64,000 bases of DNA from Phormidium tenue FACHB-886 (GTDB lineage Bacteria > Cyanobacteriota > Cyanobacteriia > Elainellales > Elainellaceae), in the NCBI RefSeq assembly GCF_014764505.1, contig NZ_JACXWX010000001.1:310001-374000 (forward strand). The letters run 5' to 3'. The first letter of the stretch is position 1; each line of letters opens with the position of its first letter. This document shows positions 1 through 8,845 of the stretch, one piece after another. The notes under the pieces are model-generated. The model was not told the origin of the DNA, ran no database searches, and was given only the letters and a program-made list of their open reading frames with translations. A program made the position numbers and the translations under genes.

Positions 1-83
1 CACCTATACAAATCCTGTTAAATCCGGCATGATAGCAGCCTGCTTAGGCTTAACCAATCCTTTTTCGCCAGATTTTGTCACCC

Positions 84-1259
84 GTGAATCAAGCCAAGAA
101 AACTGTTTTCCTGCTCGCTCTCTGTCAGGCACTGGCCATGACCGGCAGCATCGTTTTATTTACTACTGCCGCACTGATTGGTTCGACGTTAGCCACAGAT
201 AAATCGCTCGCCACCCTGCCGCTCGCCATTCTGCAGCTAGCAACGATGCTAACCACAATTCCGGCAGCCTTGATCTTGAAGCGATGGGGAGGCAGGGGCT
301 TCGTTATAGGAGTGCTGGTTGGGCTAGCGGGTGCAGGCTTAGGTATCTATGCTGTTTTTACAGGTAGCTTTGTGTTGTTTAGCATTGCTACATTGCTTTA
401 CGGCATTTTCAATGGGTTTGTTGGCTATTACCGTTTTGCTGCTGCAGATGTAGCAACCGAGGCGTTTCGCAGTCGAGCCATTTCCTTTGTGATCGCCGGT
501 GGAATCATCGCTGCAATATTAGGACCTGAGCTGGCTACCTGGACGAAAGACTGGCTCCCTGCTACCTTTGCCGGCGGGCTGGTGGCGATCGCCCTGCTCC
601 AGATCCTGACTCTGTTGCTCTTGGTCTGGGTCGATCTGCCGCCGCTGTCTCAGCAGAAATATCACGAAGCTGGACGCGGACTGGGCGCAATCGTGCAGCA
701 GCCCGTTTTTATTGTGGCAGTGCTGGGCAGCATGATCGGCTATGGCGTGATGGCACTGCTGATGACAGCAACGCCGCTGGCAATGGTTGCGGTTCAGCAT
801 CCCTTCCGAACGGCTGCTTCAGTGATTCAGTGGCATGTGCTAGGCATGTTTGCCCCGTCGCTGGGGACGGGCTACTTGATTGCTCGCTTTGGGGTGTTGA
901 GAATTATCCTGGTAGGTATTGTGCTGAATGGACTGTGTATTGCGATCAACCTAGCTGGAACGGATGCCCCCTACTTTTTTGCAGCACTGTTGCTACTGGG
1001 TATAGGTTGGAATTTTATGTTCATCGGTTCGACCACGCTGCTGACTGAGGCATATACCCCGGCTGAACGCGCCAAAACTCAAGCAACTCACGACTTCCTC
1101 ATGTTCAGCTTTGTTGCCTTCACCACGTTTCTATCAGGCAGACTGCTGAACGATTGGGGTTGGGCAACCGTCAACTACACTGGACTTGCCCTGATTGCAG
1201 TTGTGCTGGTTGCGGTTCTATATTTTTGGCAACGACGATCGCTGCTGCAGCAACACTAG
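84..1259 (+). CDS. MFS transporter
   Basis: Integral inner-membrane permease of the major facilitator superfamily. The roughly 390-residue chain is almost continuously hydrophobic, with about twelve predicted membrane segments and short basic loops such as LKRWGGRG near residue 65, a typical MFS loop 2-3 signature. The substrate cannot be deduced. The GTG at 84 is preferred; an in-frame TTG at 75 would add three residues. The gene converges on the M16 peptidase gene, and a repeat element and a terminator hairpin lie between them. Family assignment is fairly sure, substrate unknown. Confidence 0.85.
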   Translation: MNQAKKTVFLLALCQALAMTGSIVLFTTAALIGSTLATDKSLATLPLAILQLATMLTTIPAALILKRWGGRGFVIGVLVGLAGAGLGIYAVFTGSFVLFSIATLLYGIFNGFVGYYRFAAADVATEAFRSRAISFVIAGGIIAAILGPELATWTKDWLPATFAGGLVAIALLQILTLLLLVWVDLPPLSQQKYHEAGRGLGAIVQQPVFIVAVLGSMIGYGVMALLMTATPLAMVAVQHPFRTAASVIQWHVLGMFAPSLGTGYLIARFGVLRIILVGIVLNGLCIAINLAGTDAPYFFAALLLLGIGWNFMFIGSTTLLTEAYTPAERAKTQATHDFLMFSFVAFTTFLSGRLLNDWGWATVNYTGLALIAVVLVAVLYFWQRRSLLQQH

Positions 1260-1274
1260 CGAGTCTTACCTACA

Positions 1275-1360
1275 GTCCTGTCTTATATTTTTTGGTGTAG
1301 AGATTCCCTGCGAGGCTTCTACACAGCAATGTCCTAAGCGTAATGGCAAAAGCCATAGCC
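1275..1360. repeat. Intergenic palindromic repeat, copy 1 (degenerate)
   Basis: The core hairpin at 1295-1324 has arms GTGTAGA and TCTACAC around a CC..TGCGAGG centre. It is followed by AATGTCCTAAGCGTAATGGC, which resembles the right flank of the other copies (GTCCTGACGTATGTGCG at 55185) and is closest to the sites near 9890 and 24485. It lies between convergent genes. This is a diverged member of the family best seen at 44540, 55105 and 58622. Confidence 0.5.
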
Positions 1361-1369
1361 TCTGATCAC

Positions 1370-1396
1370 AAACGGGAAGTCTGAGACTTCCCGTTT
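1370..1396. terminator. Bidirectional hairpin terminator
   Basis: A perfect 12-bp stem (AAACGGGAAGTC / GACTTCCCGTTT) with a TGA loop lies between the convergent MFS and M16 genes. The A-rich and T-rich stem ends suit termination in both directions, though the T tract is short. Confidence 0.65.
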
Positions 1397-1437
1397 GCTA
1401 CATACCCTTGCTATGGGTTGCTATAGGTGAGCAGTGC

Positions 1438-4245
1438 TCAACCGCCAGTAGGTGTGCCGTCGCCGGGTCCTGTTGTGACGATCAGCAAATTATCGGGGTG
1501 AATTAGATCGCTAATCGCCTGGTTGACCTGCTCTGCTGTCACCGCATTAATCTTCTCTGGATACTGACGAATCTCTTCTAGACTTAAGCCCAGCACATCA
1601 TTATCCACCACTGCAGAAGACAGCGCACTTGGATCGGCTAGCTCTACAGAGTAGCTGCTGGTCAGCGATCGCTTGGCTGTATCCAGTTCTGCCTCGGTGA
1701 CACCTTGGTCACGGAGCTGTTTCAGCAAGGCGATCGTGCTGTCGATCGCTTTGGCGGCATCCTCGGGCGCAGTTTGCATATAGATGGCAAAAGGTCCTGG
1801 CTCCAGCCCTGCCTGGAAGAAGCTATAAATGCCGTAGGTCAAGCCTTGGCGATCGCGCACTTCCGTCCCCAAGCGGCTTGAGAGGGTATCGCCACCCAAT
1901 ATCTGGTTGAGGATGAGTGCCGCGTAGTATTCCGGAGACTGGCGTTCGATGCCGCCGTAGTAGCCCATGTAAGTAACGGCTTCAGTCTTACCGGGAATGA
2001 CGGGCGTTAGCTCAGTCATAGACTGCGGCAGCGAAACAGCAGGAAAGCTTAGCGCCGGCTTGGTGCCTTGAGCTTTCCAGTTGCCAAAGGCTTCTGTCAG
2101 CAGCGCTTTCACCTCGTCGGGGTTAAAGTTGCCCACTAGAGACAGCACCGTATCATCCGGGCGATAGTGGGTGCGGTAGAAGCTAACTAGATCTGCCTCG
2201 GTGATGTTTGCCAGCGTTTCAGCCGTGGGTAAAGAGTGGTACGGATGGTTTGCTGGATAGAGCGTTTGCCGGAAGACACGCCATCCCAACGCTTCCGGAT
2301 CGTCTAGCTCTGCCTTGAGGCTGGTTTGCGCTTGTTGACGGGTTAGCTCTAGCTGGTCTGCCGGAAAGGTAGCGTTTTGCACCACGTCTGCCAGCGTTTG
2401 GATCAGCGTCGGCAAATTTTCTGGGAGGGCATTGCCGCCAAAGTCTACCCCTTCTCGCCGAGCGCTAAAGCCCAGCGATGCCCCTTCGTTTTCTAGCGTT
2501 TTGGCAAGCGTCAGCGCATCTTTAGTTTGAGTACCATTCAGCAGATTATCAGCCGTGAGGCTGGCGAGTCCGGCTTTGTCGAGGGTATCAAAGCCGGAGC
2601 CTGCCTCAATCCAGCCCGTTAGGTTGATCATGGGCGTCGCCGGATCGGGCAACAGCAATACGCGCATGCCATTGTCTAGCGTGATTTTGGTCGGAATGCG
2701 CTGCGAGCTGCTGTTGGTCGCAGGATTGATCGGCGGTAGGTAGCGGGCTACTTCTGCGGGATCAACGGGTGCCCCAGGGTTGAAGTTTTCTACAACTCGG
2801 CTGGAGCTTGGGCTGGCTGTGCCAGGCTGTCCATCAGCGGCAGTAGGTTCAAAGTAGCCGACCGTGCGTTTAGCAGGATCAAGGTAAATCTTGGCAGCCC
2901 GCTGCACCTCTGCTGGCGTTACTTGCTCAATTGCCGCCAAATAGCGATCGCTATACAGATAATCGCCGGTCACAATTTGGTTGTAGGCAAGCTGACTGCC
3001 CTGACTGGAAATATCCTGGTTGCCCAGCAGAAAATACGTTTTGAGCTGTATCTTGGCGCGATCGAGTTCTTCCTGAGTCACCCCCTTCTCGCGGAATTCT
3101 GCCAGCGTAGACTGCAGGACGCGATCGACTTCAGCGATCTCTTTGCCCGGAGCTGCCGTTGCTGAAATGCTGTACCAGCCCGGCTCAATCATCTCCGACG
3201 GATAGGCAATCGCGCCGCTCGCTAGCCCTGTCTCCACCAAAGCCTGAATCAGACGGGAGCTACGACCACTGCTAAGGATCATGTCCATCAGGTCGATTGC
3301 AGGCACATCCGGGTGGTTCACATCGGGCAGCGGATAAATCGCATTCAGCAGGGCAACACTACCTGGCTGTTTTAGTACGATCGGCGTTTCCTGTAGTGGT
3401 GTTGCCACCGCATCGGCTCCTGGTGGAACAGGCGAATCAAGGCGGTTAGTGGATCGTTTAGCAATGCCGCCATATAGATCGCGGACTTTTTGCAGCGTTT
3501 CGTCTGTTTTAAAGTCGCCCGTAATCACTAACACGGCATTTTCGGGGTTGTAATAAGTCTTGTAATAATCTTGAACCTGTTCTGCGGTCAGTGCTTGCAC
3601 ATCTGCTTTAGTGCCGCCGACCGGCAATCCATAGGCGTGGTCAGGGAACGCAGCTCTTGCCACTACCCGCCCTAGCCGATAGTTTGGGCTGTTTTCGTAG
3701 CCCTGCAGCTCTGAGATTACTACTCGTTTCTCGCTCTCTAGCTGTTCAGGTCCCATCAGGGAGTTTTCCATGCGATCGGCTTCCAGCGTCAGCAGTGCTT
3801 CTAGCTTGTTGCTTTCGACGGTACCGAAGTATGCGGTTTCGTCATAGCTGGTGAAGGCATTAGATAAGCTCCCCAAGGCGCTAAAAAAACGCCCAAACTG
3901 AATTGGGCGATCGGTGGTGCCTTTGAACATCAGGTGTTCTAGCTGGTGCGAGATGCCATTTTGTCCTGCTGGCTCATTCCGCGTCCCCACCCGATACCAA
4001 ACCTGGACGCTAACGACCGGAGCTGTATGAATTTCTTTAGTGAGAACGGTCAGCCCATTGTCTAAAACTGTCTTCTGCGTCCCCTCCGTAATTGAGGCGG
4101 TTGGGATGGAAGCAGGCGAGGAAGCAGTCTGAGCAGGGGAGGAAGCGATCGTTGGTGTACTTGAGAGGAAGATTGTACCCAAAAGAAAGCTGAGAAACAG
4201 CCCTACCATTAAAGAAGGACGGAGCTTAATCGTCAAAACAGCCAT
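1438..4245 (-). CDS. M16 family zinc metallopeptidase (two-domain, insulinase/processing-peptidase type)
   Basis: Two M16 halves are fused in one chain of about 935 residues. The N-terminal half has the inverted zinc motif HQLEH (H100, E103, H104 from the ATG at 4245) and the downstream SELQGYENS segment that should hold the third ligand. The C-terminal half has LTADNLL where the HxxEH would be, so it is the usual inactive partner. A hydrophobic N-terminus followed by TIASSPAQ looks like a signal peptide, so the enzyme probably acts in the periplasm. A TTG at 4275 would add ten residues; the ATG at 4245 is chosen because it starts just before the signal sequence. Confidence 0.9.
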   Translation of the reverse strand: MAVLTIKLRPSLMVGLFLSFLLGTIFLSSTPTIASSPAQTASSPASIPTASITEGTQKTVLDNGLTVLTKEIHTAPVVSVQVWYRVGTRNEPAGQNGISHQLEHLMFKGTTDRPIQFGRFFSALGSLSNAFTSYDETAYFGTVESNKLEALLTLEADRMENSLMGPEQLESEKRVVISELQGYENSPNYRLGRVVARAAFPDHAYGLPVGGTKADVQALTAEQVQDYYKTYYNPENAVLVITGDFKTDETLQKVRDLYGGIAKRSTNRLDSPVPPGADAVATPLQETPIVLKQPGSVALLNAIYPLPDVNHPDVPAIDLMDMILSSGRSSRLIQALVETGLASGAIAYPSEMIEPGWYSISATAAPGKEIAEVDRVLQSTLAEFREKGVTQEELDRAKIQLKTYFLLGNQDISSQGSQLAYNQIVTGDYLYSDRYLAAIEQVTPAEVQRAAKIYLDPAKRTVGYFEPTAADGQPGTASPSSSRVVENFNPGAPVDPAEVARYLPPINPATNSSSQRIPTKITLDNGMRVLLLPDPATPMINLTGWIEAGSGFDTLDKAGLASLTADNLLNGTQTKDALTLAKTLENEGASLGFSARREGVDFGGNALPENLPTLIQTLADVVQNATFPADQLELTRQQAQTSLKAELDDPEALGWRVFRQTLYPANHPYHSLPTAETLANITEADLVSFYRTHYRPDDTVLSLVGNFNPDEVKALLTEAFGNWKAQGTKPALSFPAVSLPQSMTELTPVIPGKTEAVTYMGYYGGIERQSPEYYAALILNQILGGDTLSSRLGTEVRDRQGLTYGIYSFFQAGLEPGPFAIYMQTAPEDAAKAIDSTIALLKQLRDQGVTEAELDTAKRSLTSSYSVELADPSALSSAVVDNDVLGLSLEEIRQYPEKINAVTAEQVNQAISDLIHPDNLLIVTTGPGDGTPTGG

Positions 4246-4581
4246 AGAAATTAACCAAAAAGAATAGAGCAGCAATAATTAGGTCAGCCCCAAACAGATA
4301 AGGCTGCACGGCGATCTAATGTAGCGTTTCGAAGGGGATGCTGCTGATATCTAATCTAAAGCAAAAAAATTTGGATCGTCGTCCAGACAGAAGCAGTATT
4401 CAAGGAAAAATCTTTCCAGAAACAGCTAAGGTAAACGCCTAGCGCCATGTAGCCGCTCAGCCCTAACTCATAAATTAATTAGGCTGCTAAAGTAAGCTGC
4501 TAAACAATGAGGGTTAGACTCAGTAAAAGCATGGCTTCCACCTGAATCTAACCCTCTTAAATTAGCAATGCCAGCTTTAGC
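4246..4581. other. Intergenic, petE to M16 gene
   Basis: This gene-free spacer holds the petE terminator hairpin (4509-4556) and presumably the M16 promoter. I recognise no other element. Confidence 0.5.
4509..4556 (-). terminator. Putative petE terminator hairpin
   Basis: Arms GAGGGTTAGA and TCTAACCCTC pair over 10 bp around a 28-nt loop, about 25 nt beyond the petE stop. On the transcribed strand a short T-rich stretch (CATTGTTT) follows. The long loop lowers confidence. Confidence 0.45.
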
Positions 4582-4965
4582 TTACTGAACTGTAATCTTG
4601 CCTGCCATGCCTGCACCCCGGTGAGGCGCGCAGTAGTAGCTGTAGGTACCAGCGCTGTCGAAGGTAACTTCGTAGGCCTCGCCCGGCGAGAACATTAGTT
4701 GATCGTGAGACTTAGCAGCAAGCCCCTTATCTTCAAAGACGATGTTGTGGGGAGGAAGCTTATTGTTCACCCATTTCACTGTGTCACCGGCTTTGATCGT
4801 TACATTTGCAGGGTCAAATGCCAACATCCCGTTGTCAGCACCCATCTTCACCGTTACGGTATCAGCTGATGCCGGGGAAACCACCAGCAAGAAGCTGCTC
4901 ACGACCAAGGCGATCGCGCAGAGGGCGAGACTTAAACTCCGGGAAACCGTCGCAAGTAGTTTCAT
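4582..4965 (-). CDS. petE: Plastocyanin
   Basis: Soluble type-I copper protein carrying electrons from cytochrome b6f to photosystem I in the thylakoid lumen. All copper ligands are visible: H73 in PPHN, C112, H115 and M120 in [12 protein letters not shown] signal peptide of about 34 residues ends at PASA before DTVTV, and the length (127 residues) is typical. It is the last gene of a co-directional psbV-psbV2-petE series, 77 nt after psbV2. In Thermosynechococcus the same position is, to my recollection, occupied by cytochrome c6 (petJ), so a functional equivalent sits here. Confidence 0.97.
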   Translation of the reverse strand: MKLLATVSRSLSLALCAIALVVSSFLLVVSPASADTVTVKMGADNGMLAFDPANVTIKAGDTVKWVNNKLPPHNIVFEDKGLAAKSHDQLMFSPGEAYEVTFDSAGTYSYYCAPHRGAGMAGKITVQ

Positions 4966-5042
4966 GAAATACCTCAGGAGATTTAAGCAAGAATTCTTTC
5001 TCAGCTAATTATCTTATCGCCAATTGAGCCTATATCGTCGCA

Positions 5043-5534
5043 TCAAAAGGTAGAAGTTCCCCAACCAGGCGCTTTTTGAGCAGCCCGCAACACAAACGCC
5101 GATAGATTTTCGATCGCCTCTTGAGACAACCAGCTCTCTGGAACTTGGCGGCACCAAACACTTTCCTCGCTGCCGTCATAGGTCATCGGCTGCCGCAAAA
5201 ATGCCACTAAGCTAGCGATTGTATCTCGCGGCGGTACGGCTTTCCGCAGTGCCTCCAGTGAGAGCGGCACAGTGGGATCAGGCAAGGTTGCACCGCCTAC
5301 ATGACAGTTTGTACAGCTTTCGCCAAACAGCCGCTTGCCCTCAGAGAGCTGCGCGGCAGTAAAGAGACGGGTAGTGGTAGCATCGATCGGCAGCTCTACC
5401 GGATCTTTTGCATCTAGATAACGTAGGACATAGGCATCTAATGCTGCAGCCTGCACCGCTGTTTGCCACAGCCCACTCCAGAACAGCAGGCAGAAGCAAA
5501 CACTTAGTAATAGCTGCCGCAATAATTTAGCCAT
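5043..5534 (-). CDS. psbV2: Cytochrome c-550-like protein PsbV2
   Basis: Paralogue of PsbV: 163 residues, a signal peptide ending near QAAA, and haem motif CTNCH at 74-78. PsbV has its distal haem ligand in TYDGLDSIAELH (H118). The aligned segment here is TYDGSEESVWC, ending in C128, with a one-residue deletion and no histidine. The C-terminus (GWGTSTF) also lacks the KIYY end of PsbV. The gene lies 64 nt downstream of psbV. Its role is unsettled in the family; a lumenal c-type cytochrome with His/Cys ligation is the best description. Confidence 0.9.
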   Translation of the reverse strand: MAKLLRQLLLSVCFCLLFWSGLWQTAVQAAALDAYVLRYLDAKDPVELPIDATTTRLFTAAQLSEGKRLFGESCTNCHVGGATLPDPTVPLSLEALRKAVPPRDTIASLVAFLRQPMTYDGSEESVWCRQVPESWLSQEAIENLSAFVLRAAQKAPGWGTSTF

Positions 5535-5598
5535 AAGAAATCGTCACAAAAGGGCAGCTCACACTGCCCTACTTTACTCAAAAAATTGCTGTAGCACT

Positions 5599-6090
5599 TT
5601 AGTAATAGATTTTACCGCCACCCCACTTCTCGCCCACTACCTTGGGCTGAAGTAAGATATGACCTGCGATCGCCACCAAGTCATCCTCGGTCAGGTTCCG
5701 CATCTTCGGGAAAATGTCAGTGCTTTGAGTACTTGGATGCAGTTCGGCAATTGAATCCAAACCGTCATAGGTTGTAGGATTCTTCATGTAGTCCACCAGA
5801 GAGTCAACGTTGTCGCGGGGTGGGGATGCCAACGCCAGCGTTTCGGGGTCAAGTCCAATGTTGGGGTCCGTTTTGGTGATACCGCCCACATGACACTGAC
5901 CACAGGCGTAGTTGAACATGCGCTTGCCTTGAGCGACTTGTTTGAGGCTGAGGACAGTGGTGTCTCCGGCATCGTTGAGGGGAACAGTCCGCGTGGCTGC
6001 ATCTAGTTCAGCCGCGATCGCTCCGCCAGTAAAAGTTTGAAAAACAAAAAATAGCGTGATCGCAATAAGCCAGATGGTTTTCTTAAACAT
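5599..6090 (-). CDS. psbV: Photosystem II extrinsic cytochrome c-550
   Basis: Lumenal extrinsic subunit that stabilises the manganese cluster of photosystem II. The 163 residues show a signal peptide ending AIAA before ELDAATRT, haem motif CGQCH at 63-67 (proximal H67), distal ligand H118 in ELHPS, and the conserved C-terminus KWGGGKIYY. It heads the psbV-psbV2-petE series, so the promoter should lie in the 370-bp spacer upstream. Confidence 0.97.
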   Translation of the reverse strand: MFKKTIWLIAITLFFVFQTFTGGAIAAELDAATRTVPLNDAGDTTVLSLKQVAQGKRMFNYACGQCHVGGITKTDPNIGLDPETLALASPPRDNVDSLVDYMKNPTTYDGLDSIAELHPSTQSTDIFPKMRNLTEDDLVAIAGHILLQPKVVGEKWGGGKIYY

Positions 6091-6460
6091 GGTTCTCCTT
6101 GAAAGCGTCCTCAGTTATCGGAAGTTCAACACAGCGGGGCTGAGTCTGCTTAAGTTCGGGCTGCCGCAGGCTGAGGGGTCAGTCAGGATTAAGCAGTTCT
6201 CATACAATATCATGCCACTGAATGGACGCTTTCCCAAGCAGGGTTTAGGTTTTAGGAATTAGGTTTCAGAGAGTTTGCAGAAAGATTTCTCATCTTCAAC
6301 GTAATTCTTAATGGTCAATCTCAGAAGGGTAGTTCAGCTTTTGCGGCTGAGTTACACCTCTCCACAAAAACCAATTTGAGATAAAAAATTTCTCTATTAC
6401 ACCGGCAGATTGCACTGCTTTCACAGACAGCTACAGAGAGTTAGCGACAACTATCGCTAG
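6091..6460. other. Intergenic upstream of psbV
   Basis: This 370-bp gene-free spacer lies between the yajQ stop and psbV. It should carry the psbV promoter. No convincing -35/-10 pair, riboswitch or repeat was recognised. Confidence 0.4.
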
Positions 6461-6952
6461 CTAACGATAGTTAGTGAACTGCAGCGCCACTGGATAATCC
6501 TCCTGCTTTAGCCGTTGGATGACTATTTGCAGATCATCTTTAGACTTTGCAGAAACCCGCACCGCATCCCCTTGGATCGATGCCTGCGCTTTTTTAAACT
6601 CGTCGCGGATCAGCTTAGAAATTTGCTTGGCAATCTCGGAGCTAATACCTTTGCGGAGCTTGATCTCTTGCCTGACGCGGCTGCCGCTAGCCGACTCAAC
6701 TTTGCCATAGTCAAAGACCTTCAGCGACAAATTCCGCTTTGCGGCTTTGGTCTGCAGAATAGTGTGAACAGCATCGAGGGTAAATTCGCTGTCAGTGTTC
6801 ACCTCGATCGCCTCTGCGCCCAGCTCTACTGTAGTTTTAGTATCTTTCAAGTCATAGCGAGCGCTAATTTCGCGGACGGTTTGGTCAACAGCGTTGACGA
6901 GTTCCTGGCGATCGAAGTCGCTAACGACATCAAAGGAAAAAGAAGAAGCCAT
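6461..6952 (-). CDS. YajQ family nucleotide-binding protein
   Basis: Small soluble protein of the YajQ/DUF520 family; members bind nucleotides, and some bind cyclic di-GMP. It opens with [18 protein letters not shown] and contains the family segments ISARYDLKD and [13 protein letters not shown] more upstream start at 6991 would add 13 residues unlike the family, so the ATG at 6952 is used, giving the usual 163 residues. It is the last of three minus-strand genes (DprA-like, MAPEG, YajQ) that may be co-transcribed. Confidence 0.9.
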   Translation of the reverse strand: MASSFSFDVVSDFDRQELVNAVDQTVREISARYDLKDTKTTVELGAEAIEVNTDSEFTLDAVHTILQTKAAKRNLSLKVFDYGKVESASGSRVRQEIKLRKGISSEIAKQISKLIRDEFKKAQASIQGDAVRVSAKSKDDLQIVIQRLKQEDYPVALQFTNYR

Positions 6953-7042
6953 AGTAAAACCAGTTTTTGAATCAACATTAAAAACAGACAATAGCTGCTT
7001 TTACCTTATCGCCTCTGTGGTTCTAGGGCTGCTAGCAATTCT

Positions 7043-7468
7043 TTAATTTCCAGTAGCCCGCAACAGGCTAAGCAGCATCAGCGTTGCAATTCCGGCTGAA
7101 CCCACGGCAAACATCAGCGAGCGGGCGATCGCTATGTTCAGGATATAGAACAAAGAATAGAGCAGACGAGCGATGAGATAGGCGATCGCAGCTCCAGCCG
7201 CCCAAGCCGACTCAACCCCCGTTACAGTGGCCATCAGCGCTGCTGCCGCAAATAACGAGAAAGACTCAAACGAGTTTTGGTGTGCCCAGGTTGCGCGCTG
7301 GGCAAAGGCAGGCAGCTTGTCAAACAGTGCCCTCGGTGCTGCCATATCGTAGCCCGCTACAACCCGCCCATAGGCAACAACCAGGAAGGGCAAGTAAACC
7401 AATACTGCGGCGGCAACAATGCAATACAAGAAGGTTGCAGGCATAGGAAGCTGCTGCAGAAATGCCAT
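7043..7468 (-). CDS. MAPEG family membrane protein
   Basis: Four membrane segments in 141 residues, with the MAPEG pattern RATWAHQNSFESFSLFAAA in the middle and ARLLYSLFYILNIA later. MAPEG proteins include glutathione S-transferases and eicosanoid enzymes; bacterial members are mostly uncharacterised. It lies 24 nt after the DprA-like gene on the same strand. The family call is good, the enzymatic activity is unknown. Confidence 0.85.
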   Translation of the reverse strand: MAFLQQLPMPATFLYCIVAAAVLVYLPFLVVAYGRVVAGYDMAAPRALFDKLPAFAQRATWAHQNSFESFSLFAAAALMATVTGVESAWAAGAAIAYLIARLLYSLFYILNIAIARSLMFAVGSAGIATLMLLSLLRATGN

Positions 7469-7492
7469 TGTTCAATCCCTTAATTAATATCC

Positions 7493-7996
7493 CTAATCAA
7501 AATAGAACAACGTCACCACTTTTCGCTGCTCCTCTGCATCGTTACAGGTTTTCAGCAGAATTTGGCTATCGTGAAACGCAAAACAGATAAGCTGCTGGCA
7601 GCGAGACACAATATCTTGATTGCAAAGCGAACTGGCTTCTGCCAGAGACAAGTTATCATTCTCTGGATTTTCAACGAGGTGAATCACCTGCTCCAGTTGC
7701 TCTCGCGATTCGCGCGGCTGACGGCTGAGGCTCTGCGGCAGGATCACCGTGAGGAGATTTGGATCAGCTCGCATTGCGCCTTTAATGGCAGCAGAATTGG
7801 TTCCGGTCGCTCCTGATGTCAGAATTTGATTTCCCCCTAGCACTAGGGCATAGGTCATTAGTTCAATCAAATGCTGATGGGTGATAGGTACATGACGCGA
7901 CCCCAATATGGCGATGCGCTTCGATCCAACTTGCTGAATCGCCGCTAGCTCCTGCAAAAAATCATCTACTTTTGGCAGATCAATAGATTGACTCAA
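7493..7996 (-). CDS. DprA/LOG-like Rossmann-fold protein (DNA-processing family)
   Basis: A 167-residue single-domain protein with the DprA-type nucleotide-binding fold: KRIAILGSRHVP, then ILTSGATGTNSAAIKGA, then LTVILPQSLSRQP. It lacks the extra domains of full-length DprA, so a role in transformation is not assured; cyanobacteria carry many such short forms annotated as DNA recombination-mediator A. It is upstream of the MAPEG gene on the same strand. Confidence 0.75.
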   Translation of the reverse strand: MSQSIDLPKVDDFLQELAAIQQVGSKRIAILGSRHVPITHQHLIELMTYALVLGGNQILTSGATGTNSAAIKGAMRADPNLLTVILPQSLSRQPRESREQLEQVIHLVENPENDNLSLAEASSLCNQDIVSRCQQLICFAFHDSQILLKTCNDAEEQRKVVTLFYFD

Positions 7997-8069
7997 AGAT
8001 CGTATATCCAGGAACGACCCAGATATTCTAGTCGGGCGTGAGATCCAGGGTCAATAGCCAAACCATGAT

Positions 8070-8738
8070 TTAGGTTAAGTCGCTGTAGGGAAAGTTAGAT
8101 GTCTGATCCAACAGATTGATAGTAGACGGGTCTTCTGCTGGCAACAATGAGCTAGCCAGCTTGGGAGCTTTCTCCTGCAGGCAAGACAGCGATTCAACTG
8201 GCAGCGACGGTAGCGTTTGCCTTGTTTGACAGATAAAGAATACAAAAGAGAGACTACCCAACCGAATGCGATCGCCCTCTTTCAGCGGCATCGATCGCCA
8301 AACCTGCTCCCCATTGATGAAGGAACCATTGCTGCTGCCCAAATCAACCAGGTAAAACTGACCTGCTGCATATTTAATTGCTGCATGGCAGCGCGAAAGC
8401 CGCTCATCTTGAACGGAAATATTCACTTTGCGGGAGTCACGACCTAAAATCCAAGTGTCTTGAGGTTGGCTCAGCAGCTGGGTTTTGCCTCCCAGCAAAT
8501 TTGTAGCGATATGCACCCGATCGCCAACCACAACACCTTGAACGTAGGGAAGCGTCACCCCGGCTAACGACTTGCTGCCAGAATTTTCCAGCCGCAAGAT
8601 TTCATCTAGCAAGCCACGATTCTGCTCATAAAGCTTCAGAAACGCCTGATATAAGCTGAGGCGCTGTTGCAGCTCCTCGTTGACGCGAGTTTCGAGCGGC
8701 GCCGAAGTGAGAGAGATTAAATCGTCTGCACTGAACAT
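8070..8738 (-). CDS. FHA (forkhead-associated) domain protein
   Basis: The central to C-terminal part carries a forkhead-associated domain that should bind phosphothreonine peptides: WILGRDSRKVNISVQD, LSRCHAAI, and YLVDLGSSNGSFING. The N-terminal part is helical with no recognised domain, and the C-terminal 50 residues are low in conserved motifs. The first ATG is at 8738. A TTG at 8816 extends the frame by 26 residues, and the true start is uncertain because neither has a good Shine-Dalgarno sequence. A partner kinase is not in this window. Confidence 0.85.
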   Translation of the reverse strand: MFSADDLISLTSAPLETRVNEELQQRLSLYQAFLKLYEQNRGLLDEILRLENSGSKSLAGVTLPYVQGVVVGDRVHIATNLLGGKTQLLSQPQDTWILGRDSRKVNISVQDERLSRCHAAIKYAAGQFYLVDLGSSNGSFINGEQVWRSMPLKEGDRIRLGSLSFVFFICQTRQTLPSLPVESLSCLQEKAPKLASSLLPAEDPSTINLLDQTSNFPYSDLT

Positions 8739-8845
8739 AAGGGGCTTGCCAGTAGAGATTAAGGAGCTTACCCGCTCTAGCTTAAAAGCTATTGCACGTT
8801 GAAACGAACCGCACAATTACGGAGAACTTCAGAGAAAAGCGCCAC

